From: Fodinibacter sp038210185
GTDB taxonomy: Bacteria; Actinomycetota; Actinomycetes; Actinomycetales; Dermatophilaceae
Assembly: GCA_038210185.1 (NCBI GenBank)
Contig: JBBQWX010000125.1
Span: 1-13,254 of the forward strand
Direction of reading: 5' to 3'
Length of the DNA: 13,254 nucleotides
Shown here piece by piece: positions 12,700 to 13,254 of the stretch. The position numbers and the translations under genes were made by a program. A model generated the notes under the pieces. It had not been told where the DNA came from and searched no databases. It saw only the letters and a list, made by a program, of their open reading frames with translations. Position 1 is the first letter of the stretch. Each line of letters starts with the position of its first letter.

Positions 12700-13254
12700 C
12701 TACCGCCCGTGCATGAAGTGCCAGAGGTTGCTGTGCGGCTCCTGCTCGATGAAGGCGGGGATCACGGCGCGCTCGAAGAGCTCGACGCCGGAGATGTCGT
12801 AGGCCTGCTCCACGAAGTAGGTGATGGCGTAGTCCATGCCGCGCTCCTGCAGGTCGACCAAGGCCTCCACGATCTGGTCGGGCGTGCCCACGAGGGGGCC
12901 GTCGGCGAAGGACTGCACGGTCGACTCCACGACGTCGGCCGGCAGCCCTGCCGAGGTGTAGTGGGCGCGGATCCAGTCGAGGCGCTCCTGCACCTCGGCC
13001 TCGTCGCGGCCGATCACGACGTTGAAGTTGGCGCTGCGGACGATCTCCTCGAACGGGCGTCCGATCTCCTGGCAGTGCCCCCGAAGGATCTCGCTCTTCG
13101 CGCTGAACTCCTCCGGCATCCCCGAGAAGTTGGTGTAGTCGGCGTACTCCGCAGCGATCCGCAGGGTCTTGCGCTCCCCGCCGCCGGCGATCCACAACGG
13201 GATGCCGTGGTGCGGGCTGCCGGGCACCGAGTCGCCCTGCAGCGGGCGGGGGAA
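12700..13254 (-). CDS. LLM-class (luciferase-like, probably F420-dependent) oxidoreductase, C-terminal part
   Basis: Only the C-terminal 184 codons are present. The gene enters from the right edge without a start and ends at TAG 12702-12700. The first visible residues read FPRPLQGD, followed by IPLWIAGGGERKTLRIAAEYAD, the typical sugar/flavin-phosphate binding stretch of bacterial luciferase-like monooxygenases. LVGTPDQIVEAL further on is the common C-terminal motif of the group. The GGGERKTLR...YAD form resembles actinobacterial F420-dependent LLM enzymes of the Rv1855c-like type, which oxidise or reduce unknown small molecules with deazaflavin F420. The start and the N-terminal cofactor residues are outside the window. 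It is convergent with the repeat protein and separated from it by a hairpin terminator, so it is not part of the sugar locus. Confidence 0.85.
   Translation of the reverse strand, partial: FPRPLQGDSVPGSPHHGIPLWIAGGGERKTLRIAAEYADYTNFSGMPEEFSAKSEILRGHCQEIGRPFEEIVRSANFNVVIGRDEAEVQERLDWIRAHYTSAGLPADVVESTVQSFADGPLVGTPDQIVEALVDLQERGMDYAITYFVEQAYDISGVELFERAVIPAFIEQEPHSNLWHFMHGR

Overview
The window is about 70% GC with tightly packed, often overlapping genes, strong G-rich ribosome binding sites and frequent GTG starts. This points to a high-GC actinobacterium. An F420-type luciferase-like oxidoreductase and an acyl-CoA dehydrogenase at the edges fit that. A member of Micrococcales/Intrasporangiaceae or Nocardioidaceae is plausible, but the genus cannot be read from the sequence.

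Layout. 1-151 (minus): the N-terminus of an acyl-CoA dehydrogenase that runs off the left edge. 243-6403 (minus): an operon of six genes in transcription order neuD/pglD-like acetyltransferase, neuB/legI synthase, neuC/legG hydrolysing 2-epimerase, ptmE-like CBS-nucleotidyltransferase, legB 4,6-dehydratase, legC aminotransferase. 6404-6530: a 127-bp divergent promoter region. 6531-10313 (plus): an operon of four genes, a Gfo/Idh/MocA oxidoreductase (ptmF-like), a CMP-nonulosonate synthetase (legF/ptmB/neuA-like), an SDR oxidoreductase (ptmA-like) and an integral-membrane acyltransferase 3. 10416-12614 (plus): a secreted protein with a propeller-like segment and FG-GAP/VCBS-like repeats, behind its own promoter candidate. 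12625-12667: a strong hairpin terminator shared with the convergent gene. 12700-13254 (minus): the C-terminal half of a luciferase-like (LLM) oxidoreductase that runs off the right edge.

How the genes work together. The ten central genes form an almost self-contained pathway for a nonulosonic (sialic-acid-like) sugar, most likely CMP-legionaminic acid or a close derivative. LegB and LegC turn NDP-GlcNAc into the 4-amino-4,6-dideoxy sugar, and the hexapeptide acetyltransferase probably N-acetylates C4. NeuC/LegG releases NDP and epimerises to 2,4-diacetamido-2,4,6-trideoxymannose. NeuB/LegI condenses that with phosphoenolpyruvate, and the cytidylyltransferase activates the product. The ptmE, ptmF, ptmB and ptmA-like genes match the accessory set of the Campylobacter legionaminate locus, where a dedicated nucleotidyltransferase supplies a GDP-linked hexosamine. 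The acyltransferase may O-acylate the sugar or its glycan. No glycosyltransferase, flippase or flagellin gene lies in the window, so the acceptor is unknown. The secreted repeat protein next door is a neighbour of unknown function. Gaps between genes are all under 130 bp, and I saw no RNA genes, CRISPR arrays, insertion sequences or tRNAs.
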